Below, piece after piece: positions 53,115-61,665 of a stretch of DNA of 64,000 bases. The stretch's first letter is position 1. Every line of letters starts with the position of its first letter. The notes beneath the pieces are model-generated. The model searched no databases, had not been told where the DNA came from, and worked only from the letters and a program-made list of their open reading frames with translations. The DNA is taken from assembly GCF_002368035.1 (NCBI RefSeq), contig NZ_AP018222.1, positions 930,001-994,000 on the forward strand, read 5' to 3'. Both the position numbers and the translations under genes were made by a program. The DNA comes from Nostoc linckia NIES-25. Its GTDB lineage: Bacteria; Cyanobacteriota; Cyanobacteriia; Cyanobacteriales; Nostocaceae.

Positions 53115-55040
53115 CTAATGAATATTAGAAATAATGGGTAATGTAAACCAGAAAGTCGCGCCTGTTTCGGGAGTGGCATTAATACCAATTTCGCCGCCAT
53201 GAGCATTGATAATTTGTTTGCATAGATATAATCCTAATCCCAAACCTACGGAATTGCGGATGTTACTACCTCGAAAGTAAAGTTCAAAAAGCCGATCGCT
53301 TTGTTGTTGACTAATGCCCACACCGTTATCGCTAACAGTACAATAAAGTTTGTCATTTTCAGGAGTAGCGTTAATTGTCAAAAGCAATCCAGGCGGATTG
53401 TGTTTGAGAGCGTTGACAATTAAATTAGAAAAAACTCGCCATAGTTGAGTCGGATCGGCATTCACTAATGGCAAATCTGCGGTTACCAAATTTGTCACAG
53501 TCGCTTGGTTTTGTACCAGTAATGGCTCTAAATCTGCGATCGCTGCTTCGACAATCGTCAACAATTGTACTGGTTGGCGTTGTAAAATAATACCTTGTAC
53601 TTCACTGACATGAGCTTCCATCAACGAATCAATTAAGTTAAGTTGGCGATCGCTACTTTGAATCATCCGCTCTAAAATTGAACGCGGTACGGGGATTGAC
53701 GATTGAGCATGCGGCATGGGGAAAGGGAAAGGGGTAAGGGGAAAAGGGGAAAGATCGAATTTATTCCTTTCCCCTTTTCCCTTTAACCTTTTCCCCTGCT
53801 CCCCTTGCTCCCCCTGCTCCCCCTGCTCCCTGCCCTCTGCCCCCTGCCTCATCTCCCCATCTCCCCATCTCTCCATCCCCTGATTTAACAAATTCTTCAG
53901 CACCATTAAAGTACCCAGCACTGGGTTGCGTAAGTCGTGGGAAACTGCATGAAAAAATACTCTTAGTTCTTCTTCAGTTTGTTTGCGCTGTGTAATGTCT
54001 TCAATCAAACCTTCGTAGTATAGCAATTTTCCCTGTTCGTCACGGACTGCATAGGCTTTTTCGGAAATCCAGACAATACTGCCATCTCGGCGATAAATTT
54101 GGGACTCGAACTCGGAAACTCTACCATACTTTTCCATTAAGCGCACAAATTCTGCTCGGCGGTTTGGATCGACATACAATTGGTGTTCTATATCTGTGAA
54201 ATTTGCTGTGACTTCTTCTGGTAACGAGTAGCCATAAATACCTGCTAAAGCTGGGTTTGCGGTAATGTAACGTCCATCGGGAGTGCTTTGAAAAATACCT
54301 TCAACGGCATTTTCAAAAATCGTGCGATATTTCGCTTCTGCAACTTTGAGTTTTTGGTACGCAGATTCTAGTTCTTGACGGGCGAAAAACTCAGAACGTT
54401 GTAAGCGATCGTACAGATAAACTCCTATATCAGATATGGTACAAAACCAAAAGATGTATAAAATAAACGTTACACTATATATTTCTGGGTGTTCTGGAAT
54501 TGGTGTTTTTAGTCCAAGTATGGTATTTACACCAAAATAATAAATCAGCACAGCTGCTTGAGAAAACAAGTGAAGAGTCCAACAGACTGGCATTAATATA
54601 GCTTGACTCAAGAACAGCAGCGACCAACCGATACTATCGGGTAGTGCGAAACCTCTGAGGGTTGCAAACAATTGTGATGCTAAACTAATTGACCAAGAAG
54701 AACCCAAAAATAATAAATCTGGGCGATGACGACCGAGTTTAGTTCTATGTAGAGCAAAGCAGACAAGTATATTTAGCAGCATTGCAAAATTAATTACAAG
54801 GCTTCTTGGTTGAAGTAATTCAGGAAGCTTTTTTAACTCTTGGAAAGGAAAAAACAAGCCATAAATGTCTCGCAAAGTGAAAGACAACAGACAAATCAGC
54901 GCCAGCCACAACCATAAACGGAGTCTCTGCCACAAAAATCTGTTGCGCCAGGCCTTGTAAAGGATATTGATTTCATCTGTTTTTGGTGCAGAAAAGGTTT
55001 TTCTCCACCAGCTTTGCACTTTTGTAAATGGGGTAGCCAT
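53115..55040 (-). CDS. Membrane-bound PAS sensor histidine kinase with repeat insert
   Basis: A 641-residue kinase from ATG 55040; the frame continues to a GTG at 55085. Residues about 35-225 contain six to seven membrane helices. A PAS domain follows (KYRTIFENAVEGIFQSTPDG, NPALAGIYGY), then HisKA with His in FFHAVSHDLRNP, and HATPase with N-box NLIVNALKHN, G1 DNGVGIS and G2 GLGLGLYLCKQI. Between LLNQG and IPVPRSILERMIQ an insert of about 57 residues (RLKGKGERNKFDLSPFPLTP and neighbours) is coded by STRR DNA. It should autophosphorylate and pass phosphate to an unknown regulator. Confidence 0.9.
   Translation of the reverse strand: MATPFTKVQSWWRKTFSAPKTDEINILYKAWRNRFLWQRLRLWLWLALICLLSFTLRDIYGLFFPFQELKKLPELLQPRSLVINFAMLLNILVCFALHRTKLGRHRPDLLFLGSSWSISLASQLFATLRGFALPDSIGWSLLFLSQAILMPVCWTLHLFSQAAVLIYYFGVNTILGLKTPIPEHPEIYSVTFILYIFWFCTISDIGVYLYDRLQRSEFFARQELESAYQKLKVAEAKYRTIFENAVEGIFQSTPDGRYITANPALAGIYGYSLPEEVTANFTDIEHQLYVDPNRRAEFVRLMEKYGRVSEFESQIYRRDGSIVWISEKAYAVRDEQGKLLYYEGLIEDITQRKQTEEELRVFFHAVSHDLRNPVLGTLMVLKNLLNQGMERWGDGEMRQGAEGREQGEQGEQGEQGKRLKGKGERNKFDLSPFPLTPFPFPMPHAQSSIPVPRSILERMIQSSDRQLNLIDSLMEAHVSEVQGIILQRQPVQLLTIVEAAIADLEPLLVQNQATVTNLVTADLPLVNADPTQLWRVFSNLIVNALKHNPPGLLLTINATPENDKLYCTVSDNGVGISQQQSDRLFELYFRGSNIRNSVGLGLGLYLCKQIINAHGGEIGINATPETGATFWFTLPIISNIH
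53705..53880. repeat. STRR insert inside kinase DHp region
   Basis: CATGGGGAAAGGGAAAGGGG heptamers, the core variant GGGGAAAGATCGAATTTATT (from 53746), then CCCCTTTTCCC, TTAACC and CTCCCCCTG units. Read on the minus strand it is one open reading frame joined to the kinase. Confidence 0.88.
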
Positions 55041-55085
55041 GTGGCATTGGTTAGCAGTCTTTAAATAATACTTAGCATTTGACAC

Positions 55086-55539
55086 TCCTCACGCCTATTG
55101 GTACGAGGATTCTTGGTTAAACGAGTCCACTTAGATTAGGTTCCTTGCGTTACCTAAACCTTCTTGTGGTTCTCTCCCCAAGCTTTAACTTTCGGTATGC
55201 CCTACCGTAGTTGCATTAGACTTCTTGCAGAAGTCGGGAAAAGGGGAACGGGAAAGGGGGAAAGGTTTGGTATTTTCCCTTGCCCCTTTAACCTTTTCCT
55301 TTTCCCATCTCTTGCAAAAAGCACTTTTGCACTCTTGTCTATTGATGCAAAATTTATTTGAAGTTGAGTGCGGATCGTCTAGTGCCTGTGAATTTTTTAC
55401 CTACTTACGGGTGGATACTAGAACTACAAAGTAGAACTCCCTAGATTCAATTGTCAAGGTACAGCGTCTACTTGTTAAGTAGCAATTAGGTTTTTATACA
55501 GGTTGATTACCCTCCCTGTTCACCTAATCTTACCATTAA
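55086..55539. repeat. Kinase-kinase intergenic region
   Basis: Includes a decayed GACTTCTTGCAGAAGTCGGG arm at 55221 and STRR heptamers to about 55310, then about 230 bp of plain DNA. No protein gene is supported. Confidence 0.6.
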
Positions 55540-55565
55540 CCTGGCCCTTGTAGGGCGAGGTTTTT
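55540..55565 (+). terminator. Orphan terminator-like hairpin, plus strand
   Basis: CCTGGCCC / GGGCGAGG with a TTGTA loop, then TTTTT at 55561-55565. Stem pairing has one mismatch. No protein gene precedes it on the plus strand. It may end a small RNA or act as an unrecognised repeat. Confidence 0.55.
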
Positions 55566-55617
55566 GACTCAAATTTTCGATAATTAGCTGGTATTTACCG
55601 TCCCCTTTTTCGGTAAT

Positions 55618-58215
55618 TTATGGGCGGTTTCTTGTGGATGGAGTTGCTAAGGGTAATGTAAACCAAAAAGTTAACCCGCGCTTGCGGTTATTAATCACAC
55701 CAATTTCGCCGCCATGTGCCTTAATAACTTGCCGACAAAGATACATTTTTAAGCCAATGCTTGTGGAACAACAATCTTGGGGATCGCGGACATGGAGATC
55801 GAAAAGGCGATCGCACTCTGTTTTACTCATTCCTACACCGTCATGTTGAATTTGAGTGCGAATCATTCCAGCTTCAATACTGGTACTTAAGGTGAAGTTT
55901 AATCCTGGTGGATTATTTTGCAAGCTATGTGTCACTAAATGCGCCACAACTTTTTGCAAGCGGGCTGCATCTGCCATTACTAATGGCAAATCTGCGCGAA
56001 CCAAGTTTTTCAGACTCGCTTGATTTTGTGTCAACATTGGTTCTAACTGAGCGAAGATTCCTTGAAGTAGGGTGCTAAACTTGACAATTTCGGGTTTAAT
56101 TTCTAGACCCTCTTTTTCGCAAGAATTAATTTCTAACAATGAGTTAATCATCGTCAGTTGGCGATCGTTACCTTGAATCATCCGCTCGATTATTGAACGA
56201 GATACGGGAATTGAAGATTGGGCATAGGGCATTGGGGATGGGGCATTGGTTATTTCCCTTGCTCCCTTGTCCACTTGTCCCCTTGTCTCCTTATCCCCAG
56301 TCCCCAGTCCCCAGTCCCCAGTTTCCAGTCCCTGATTTAACAAATTTTTTAACACCATTAAGTTACCCATAACAGAAGTTCGCAAATCATGAGTAACTGT
56401 GTGTAAAACTACATCTTTGATGCGATGTAATTCTTCAACTTCTTGGATTTTTTGTTGCAATTGTGCTGTACGTTCTCGTACTTGGTTTTCTAAATTAATA
56501 TTGAGTTCTGCTAGTTCTTGGTAAATCCGGCTTTGATGAATGGCGATCGCTACTTGTTCTGACATTTGTTGTAGCAAATCGATTTCTATTGGCTGCCACT
56601 GACGCGGAGCTGAGCATTGATTGGCAATTAACGCACCAAATAATTCTTCATTTAGCATAATTGGTACAGCTAAACTAGCCCTTGTTTGAAATTTTTGACA
56701 GTGTATTCTTACTTTAGAAGATTGCGGCATTTGCGTCATATCTTCAACGACACGCACAACATTATCTTTTAAAAAGTTTCTTAATTCTTGTATATAATCT
56801 TGATCGTTAGTAGACCAACCATAAACTGATGGATATTTGGTATCTACTGATTCGGCAAGAGTTTTGATTCCTGAATTGGCATTATATAAACCAATGAAAA
56901 CCCGGTCAGTTTGCAGAAATTGTCTGACTTCATTGACCGTGGTTTGGAGAATTTCGTCTAAGTTCAGCGAAGACCGAATTCGCACTAGGGTTTCTGCCAA
57001 CAAGCGATCGCGCTGGGCACAGAGGCGTAATTTAGCTTCTACTTGCTTGCGTTCTGTAATGTCGTGATGAACTGCTAGCAAGCAAGGAATACCATCTAAA
57101 TCAATGACTTCAGCTGAAAGCAAGGTTGTAATTAACTTTCCACATTTTTGCTTAAATTCTATTTCTAAATTGCGGATTACTCCTGTGGCTTGTAATTCCT
57201 GTATTAACTTTAGGCGATCGCTTGCATTCACCCAAAGATTTAAATCAAATGAAGTTTTACCAATCGCTTCATCTCGTTCATAACCTGAAAGTTTGACAAA
57301 AGTGTCGTTAACTTCTATAAAACGTCCTTCTTTGAGGGTACTAATGGTAATTGAATCGGGACTGCAACTAAAAGCTTTCGCAAATTTTTGGGCAAAATTT
57401 TGCAGAGCGATTTCTGCTTGTTTGCGTTCTGTGATATCTCGAACGATTGCTAATATTTCGTCTTGACCGCTTGCCACCAACCGCGCTTCATAATCTCTAA
57501 TTCCCAAAGGTGTTGGTAGCTGATATTCGCAAGTTTGTAAACTTCCAGTGTCTAAAGTTTTAGCGATCGCTTCTTGGCTAATGGCTGCAACATCACTCGG
57601 CAATAATTCCTGCAAATTTTTTCCCACTATTTCTTCGCGATCGAGTGTGACATTTGCTCCTTCACTTTTCAAATCGAGATATTCGCCATCGCGGCTAATG
57701 CGAAACATTAAATCGGGAATAGCAGATAAAATTGCTTTATACCGCGCTTCACTCTCTTGCAATTTTTCTTGGACTTGTTTTTGCTCTGTGATATCCATGA
57801 CTAGGCCATTCCAAAGCAAATCGCCGTTAGCTTGCGCTTCTGGAGTAGAACTACCTTGAATCCACTTTATGCCACTAGGTGTGATAATGCGTCCTTGCCA
57901 ATACCAAGGGCTAAAAGTATCGCTACAAGCAGTTAGGGATTCTGCAAAGGCTTTTATATCCTGTGGATGAATCAGTTTGTATAACACGCGAAAGTCTGCT
58001 TGTATAACTTCTGGTTTTATTTCATATAAATCTTCACAACCAGAACTTATATAAAGTACGCAAACAGAACCATCCTGTCGTTGCAGAACTTGAAAAATTA
58101 TTCCTGGGAGATTGACAGCAAATTTTGAGAGCAGGTTAATAACCTCTTGCTGGCAATCCGGTGTATAGGTAGACTGTACAACAGTTTCATCCACTCTTTG
58201 ACCCTTTATAAACAA
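55618..58215 (-). CDS. PAS-PAS-PAS-GAF sensor kinase with degenerate ATP site
   Basis: An 865-residue cytoplasmic protein. Three PAS domains (about 25-145, 155-265, 275-395), a GAF domain (about 410-570), a coiled linker, then HisKA (VLHTVTHDLRTSVMG, His retained) and a HATPase-like end. The ATP site looks broken: N-box reads HLVTHSLQNN instead of NLxxNAxxxN, G1 is HDGVGMS and G2 is SIGLKMYLC. Between LLNQG and IPVSRSIIERMIQ lies an STRR-coded insert of about 38 residues. Start is uncertain: TTG 58215, or GTG 58194 with AAAGGG 7 bp before it. It may sense rather than catalyse. Confidence 0.88.
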   Translation of the reverse strand: MFIKGQRVDETVVQSTYTPDCQQEVINLLSKFAVNLPGIIFQVLQRQDGSVCVLYISSGCEDLYEIKPEVIQADFRVLYKLIHPQDIKAFAESLTACSDTFSPWYWQGRIITPSGIKWIQGSSTPEAQANGDLLWNGLVMDITEQKQVQEKLQESEARYKAILSAIPDLMFRISRDGEYLDLKSEGANVTLDREEIVGKNLQELLPSDVAAISQEAIAKTLDTGSLQTCEYQLPTPLGIRDYEARLVASGQDEILAIVRDITERKQAEIALQNFAQKFAKAFSCSPDSITISTLKEGRFIEVNDTFVKLSGYERDEAIGKTSFDLNLWVNASDRLKLIQELQATGVIRNLEIEFKQKCGKLITTLLSAEVIDLDGIPCLLAVHHDITERKQVEAKLRLCAQRDRLLAETLVRIRSSLNLDEILQTTVNEVRQFLQTDRVFIGLYNANSGIKTLAESVDTKYPSVYGWSTNDQDYIQELRNFLKDNVVRVVEDMTQMPQSSKVRIHCQKFQTRASLAVPIMLNEELFGALIANQCSAPRQWQPIEIDLLQQMSEQVAIAIHQSRIYQELAELNINLENQVRERTAQLQQKIQEVEELHRIKDVVLHTVTHDLRTSVMGNLMVLKNLLNQGLETGDWGLGTGDKETRGQVDKGAREITNAPSPMPYAQSSIPVSRSIIERMIQGNDRQLTMINSLLEINSCEKEGLEIKPEIVKFSTLLQGIFAQLEPMLTQNQASLKNLVRADLPLVMADAARLQKVVAHLVTHSLQNNPPGLNFTLSTSIEAGMIRTQIQHDGVGMSKTECDRLFDLHVRDPQDCCSTSIGLKMYLCRQVIKAHGGEIGVINNRKRGLTFWFTLPLATPSTRNRP
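56217..56333. repeat. STRR insert inside second kinase DHp region
   Basis: GGGCATAGGGCATTGGGG, CTTGTCCCCTTGTCTCC and four CCCAGTC units coding GLETGDWGLGTGDKE and neighbours in the kinase reading frame. It uses different heptamers from the insert at 53705. Confidence 0.85.
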
Positions 58216-59374
58216 GTTATTGATGTATGATTAAAAGCTAGAATAGCCAACAGAGCATTTTTGATTCTGTTAGCGATGATGCTCCCAGAACGAAGACTGC
58301 ACCTTCTCCCAGAGTAGTTCGCAAGCACGCGATCGCATTCACCCAATCGGGTGAACCATTTGTTAGAAAGAAGTAAAGTCGTTAAAAAATTAATGATAAT
58401 AGCGATCGGCAATACTTTTTTGACACACCCCTTGTCTTCAGTTAGCTCTTATAACTCTACACTGATACTATCTGAAGACCAATGATTATAAAGATAATGC
58501 TGATAGCTGATAATAATTTAATTTCGTAAATAATTTCGTAAATAGTCCAGCAACTGCTTCTAAAATTTGCCTGAAAACTATTTTATCATTAACAGTAGTA
58601 AAGGATTAGTTAATAGCAGAGCAATCCTATTTGATGCAGAAAAAACTCGCTCTCAAATCTCAAAGACTAATTGCTTGTTCCTTAGTTCTTAGCTACATCA
58701 TAAATTCAACAATTAAAACTGATTGCTATATTTATATATAGTTATATATAAATATAGCAAAGACCTATTAAAAATAAATTATTAATAATAAATATTTTTG
58801 ATGACTTTAATGATTATGAAGGGTTGGTAAAAGTAATTCTTGGGTTACTAGATACAAAGCTATATGGCACTACAAATTTAAATCAAGTATGGAATAACCC
58901 AAATTGTTATTTATCAAGAAGTGCCTTATTTTAAGTACAAAGTTTAATTATTTGGTATTTAGCAGTACTGAAAATGCCAATCTTTGTATCATTTTGATAC
59001 CAGTTATCGGCACTAACTAGCTAACTTAGGTTAACAGTCATAGCTTGGCTAGTAGATATACTGAGCTAGTTAGAAAAAAAAGCTTGTGCGAGTCTTAGCT
59101 GCATGGATATTGCAGAAAATTGGCTAAATTTGGCTAATAAGAAAAAAAAATCAAACGCCCTAATGTAGTCACAGAGTAGTTTTGATTTTATCGGAGATCT
59201 TTACTCAAAGAAACTACCCTTGACTATTTTTACCAAAAATTCATAAACTGTACTCGCTTGTAAAAAAAACGAAAAGGCGAGTGAATTTTACTATTTTTTA
59301 TATTGGTAAAATCGCTTAATTATTCGCGTGCAAACATATTGCCATGCAGTAATTTGTGTTCCCTGTGTGGTGCT
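58216..59374. other. Long AT-rich intergenic region
   Basis: About 1.16 kb with no supported gene, between divergent transcripts. It contains HIP1 sites near 58330 and 58400, a TATATTTATATATAG-rich stretch at 58730-58770, and otherwise ordinary AT-rich sequence. It is the longest gene-free stretch in the window and has no STRR. It may hold long leader regions, small RNAs or a decayed gene; none was identified. Confidence 0.45.
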
Positions 59375-59380
59375 AAGGAG
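59375..59380 (+). promoter_or_regulatory. Strong ribosome-binding site
   Basis: AAGGAG 5 bp before the ATG at 59386, a perfect Shine-Dalgarno. It fixes the start of the secreted 546-residue protein. Confidence 0.75.
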
Positions 59381-59385
59381 ACTTA

Positions 59386-61026
59386 ATGAAAAAACTTCAT
59401 CTAGGTTCGATGCGCTCGACCATTTCTTCGGCGCTTAGCTTTGCCATGACTCTGAGTATGGTAGTTAATACCCCAATATATGCTCAAACCCTCACTTCAC
59501 AATCGACTCCACTAGATCATCTTAAAGCCGCACCTCGACCTGTATTTAAAAAAGGCAATACTCTGTTACCTCTGGGTCAAGCACATTGTGGTTTATCGAA
59601 AGATACTTACGTAGAATTAGCCAACTATTGGGGCTATGGACTACCAATACAGAGCGATTTGGCACAAGTCGCCCAAGCTAATCCTGGTCGCTACCACCTG
59701 GTCGCAGGAGTAGGCGAAGTTTATAGATTTTATGATAACTACGATGGGCGTTACCCCGAACTACCGAAGCTTCCGGCAAGCACGTGGTTGCGTGACGCAA
59801 ATGGAAACATCATTCTCAGTGGTGGCCGACCTATAGTAAGTCCAGCTGCACCAAACGAGGCATTTCAAATCATCGGTGACTACTATGGAAAATCTATCAG
59901 ACAATTAGAGATTGCTGCTGGCCAGCCTATCAAGCTGATACAGAACCAAGGTGAATCTGGTTTGTGGGTTGTTTTGGAAAACGATCCTGCACAGTTATAC
60001 GGACAAGATCCTCAAGTCAAAGCTGACTTTAATAATTCTGGTCTGAATGATTGGTTCGCATATATATCTCGCAATAAAGCACGACAGGAAGGTGCCTTAA
60101 AACAGAAGTTATTTAGTAACTTGCAGGGTAAACCAACGTACTCGTGGTATCAGGAACAATACGGTACTGAGCGTGGACGCTGGGCAGGCTGGCCTTGGTA
60201 TATTTTCAAATACGAACAATTCATAGATTCTTTGGGCAAAACAATAGTGTCTGATTATACGTCTCCAGAGATGTATTACAGTTTTCACAACTCTGGCTGG
60301 ACAGGTATAGAGTACAATAGCGCCGTGCCGTGGGACGCATTGACACAAGCGTTGAATAATATTTCTGGGGCAATCAGCCTCAAACAGAAGTTTACTTATC
60401 CCTGGGTAAGTATGGGTTGGGAAGGTTACACAGGTCAACCAATTTCTAGCTCAGATACCTTTATGGGTATGATGAAGGCCTACTATACGGCAGGAGCCAT
60501 CGGGTCTGTAGGTGGTTATTTCGTATGTGGTGGGCCATTGTGGGAAGCACTCAACTACAACAAGCCGATTGGTGCCACAACTCCCACACTAATTAAGCAA
60601 TTAACAATACAAGGTCATGTCCATGCCTTGTTCTCGCATTTGGAAGAGTACTTGCGTAAGGGTGACCTTTTGCCAGGACCAAATCTGCATCCCTATCAAA
60701 GTTCGACTAAAGCCTTGCCGGCAATGGAGTTTCCTGCTGAAGGTCAGACACAGCAAGTGGAAAGTAGATGGGGGCTTGTGACCATACGGACTGCTCGTGT
60801 GCTGGCACGCAAAATTAGCGGCGAAGATCGTTGGCTGGTTACTGCTTGGGCAAACGTGGGTAGCGATCGCGATATCAAGGTGAAGATCGATAATAAACTC
60901 GGAACTTTGACTTTACGTGCAAGGAAAGCAGGTTCTGTATATGTTGTCAAATATGTCAATGGTGTGGTTCAAAAGACTCTCATAGATACTGATGCGATGA
61001 ACCCGACTAAGTACTTGTCTCCTTAA
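59386..61026 (+). CDS. Large secreted protein of unknown function
   Basis: A 546-residue protein with a signal peptide of about 34 residues (LSFAMTLSMVVNTPIYAQ). The mature part has many Trp, Tyr and Gly clusters (ANYWGYGLPIQ, VGEVYRFYDNYDGRYP, WAGWPWYIFKYEQF, MYYSFHNSGWTG). It suits a carbohydrate-binding or hydrolase-like fold, and a C-terminal part of about 90 residues looks like a beta-sandwich (WLVTAWANVGSDRDIKVKID). I recognise no family and no catalytic motif. Its neighbours are polysaccharide genes facing it, so an extracellular polysaccharide role is plausible. Confidence 0.85.
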   Translation: MKKLHLGSMRSTISSALSFAMTLSMVVNTPIYAQTLTSQSTPLDHLKAAPRPVFKKGNTLLPLGQAHCGLSKDTYVELANYWGYGLPIQSDLAQVAQANPGRYHLVAGVGEVYRFYDNYDGRYPELPKLPASTWLRDANGNIILSGGRPIVSPAAPNEAFQIIGDYYGKSIRQLEIAAGQPIKLIQNQGESGLWVVLENDPAQLYGQDPQVKADFNNSGLNDWFAYISRNKARQEGALKQKLFSNLQGKPTYSWYQEQYGTERGRWAGWPWYIFKYEQFIDSLGKTIVSDYTSPEMYYSFHNSGWTGIEYNSAVPWDALTQALNNISGAISLKQKFTYPWVSMGWEGYTGQPISSSDTFMGMMKAYYTAGAIGSVGGYFVCGGPLWEALNYNKPIGATTPTLIKQLTIQGHVHALFSHLEEYLRKGDLLPGPNLHPYQSSTKALPAMEFPAEGQTQQVESRWGLVTIRTARVLARKISGEDRWLVTAWANVGSDRDIKVKIDNKLGTLTLRARKAGSVYVVKYVNGVVQKTLIDTDAMNPTKYLSP

Positions 61027-61027
61027 T

Positions 61028-61106
61028 AGGAAAATGGGGAGTAGGGAGTGGGGAGATGGGGAGACAAAGAGGATAACTCCAAGGGTCAACACTCAACAGT
61101 CAACAT
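61028..61106. repeat. STRR spacer between convergent genes
   Basis: GGGGAGTAGGGAGTGGGGAG heptamers followed by CAACACTCAACAGTCAACAT repeats, filling the gap between two convergent genes. Confidence 0.75.
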
Positions 61107-61664
61107 TCAAGGGGCACTCTCAATTCCCAATTTCCGTTGCTTTATGGCTTGAGCTGGATTACCTGCATAAATTGTCATCGGTTCTAGAGAACTACTAGCT
61201 ACTCCCCCTAAGGTAAGTACTGCTCCCCGACCAACAGTAACTCCTGGGCCAATTACTGCTTTGGCTGCAATCCAACTACTCTCTTGAATATAGATAGGTG
61301 CTGTAATCAATTGGAAATCAGGGTGGTTCCAATTGTGATTACCAGTACACAGATAAACGCCTTGAGATAAACATACATGGCTTTCAATGGTGACTAGAGC
61401 CAGGTTATCAATCCAAGCATCTTCTCCAATCCATACATAATCCTTAACTATCAATCGCCAAGGGAATTTGATGCGAACTCCTGGTTTGATACGGACGCCT
61501 TGACCAATTTTTGCTCCGAAAGTACGAAGTAGCAAAACTTTTAAGCCTGACATGGGAAGCAAGTGGCTTTCTACTAAGGGTGAACCTACAAAGTACCAAA
61601 GAAGTTGCTTCCAATAAGGTGCGCCAGGAATATAATCACCGACTGTATAGCAATCTAGACGCAT
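61107..61664 (-). CDS. WcaF-like hexapeptide acetyltransferase
   Basis: A 185-residue protein from ATG 61664. The frame extends upstream to 61841, overlapping the YdcF-like gene, but the family begins MRLDCYTVGDYIPGAPYWKQ. It has left-handed beta-helix hexapeptide repeats (IGQGVRIKPGVRIKFP, IGEDAWIDNLALVTIES, AVIGPGVTVGRGAVLT) and the HNWNHPDF loop of colanic-acid acetyltransferases. It adds acetyl groups to a polysaccharide sugar. Its ATG follows the YdcF-like stop after one base, so translation is coupled. Confidence 0.88.
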   Translation of the reverse strand: MRLDCYTVGDYIPGAPYWKQLLWYFVGSPLVESHLLPMSGLKVLLLRTFGAKIGQGVRIKPGVRIKFPWRLIVKDYVWIGEDAWIDNLALVTIESHVCLSQGVYLCTGNHNWNHPDFQLITAPIYIQESSWIAAKAVIGPGVTVGRGAVLTLGGVASSSLEPMTIYAGNPAQAIKQRKLGIESAP

Positions 61665-61665
61665 A

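Noticed and set aside
55084..55095. ACTCCTCACGCC, close to the conserved motif of the small RNA Yfr1
   Set aside because: The motif differs at its end, and the flanking stem-loops expected of Yfr1 are absent.
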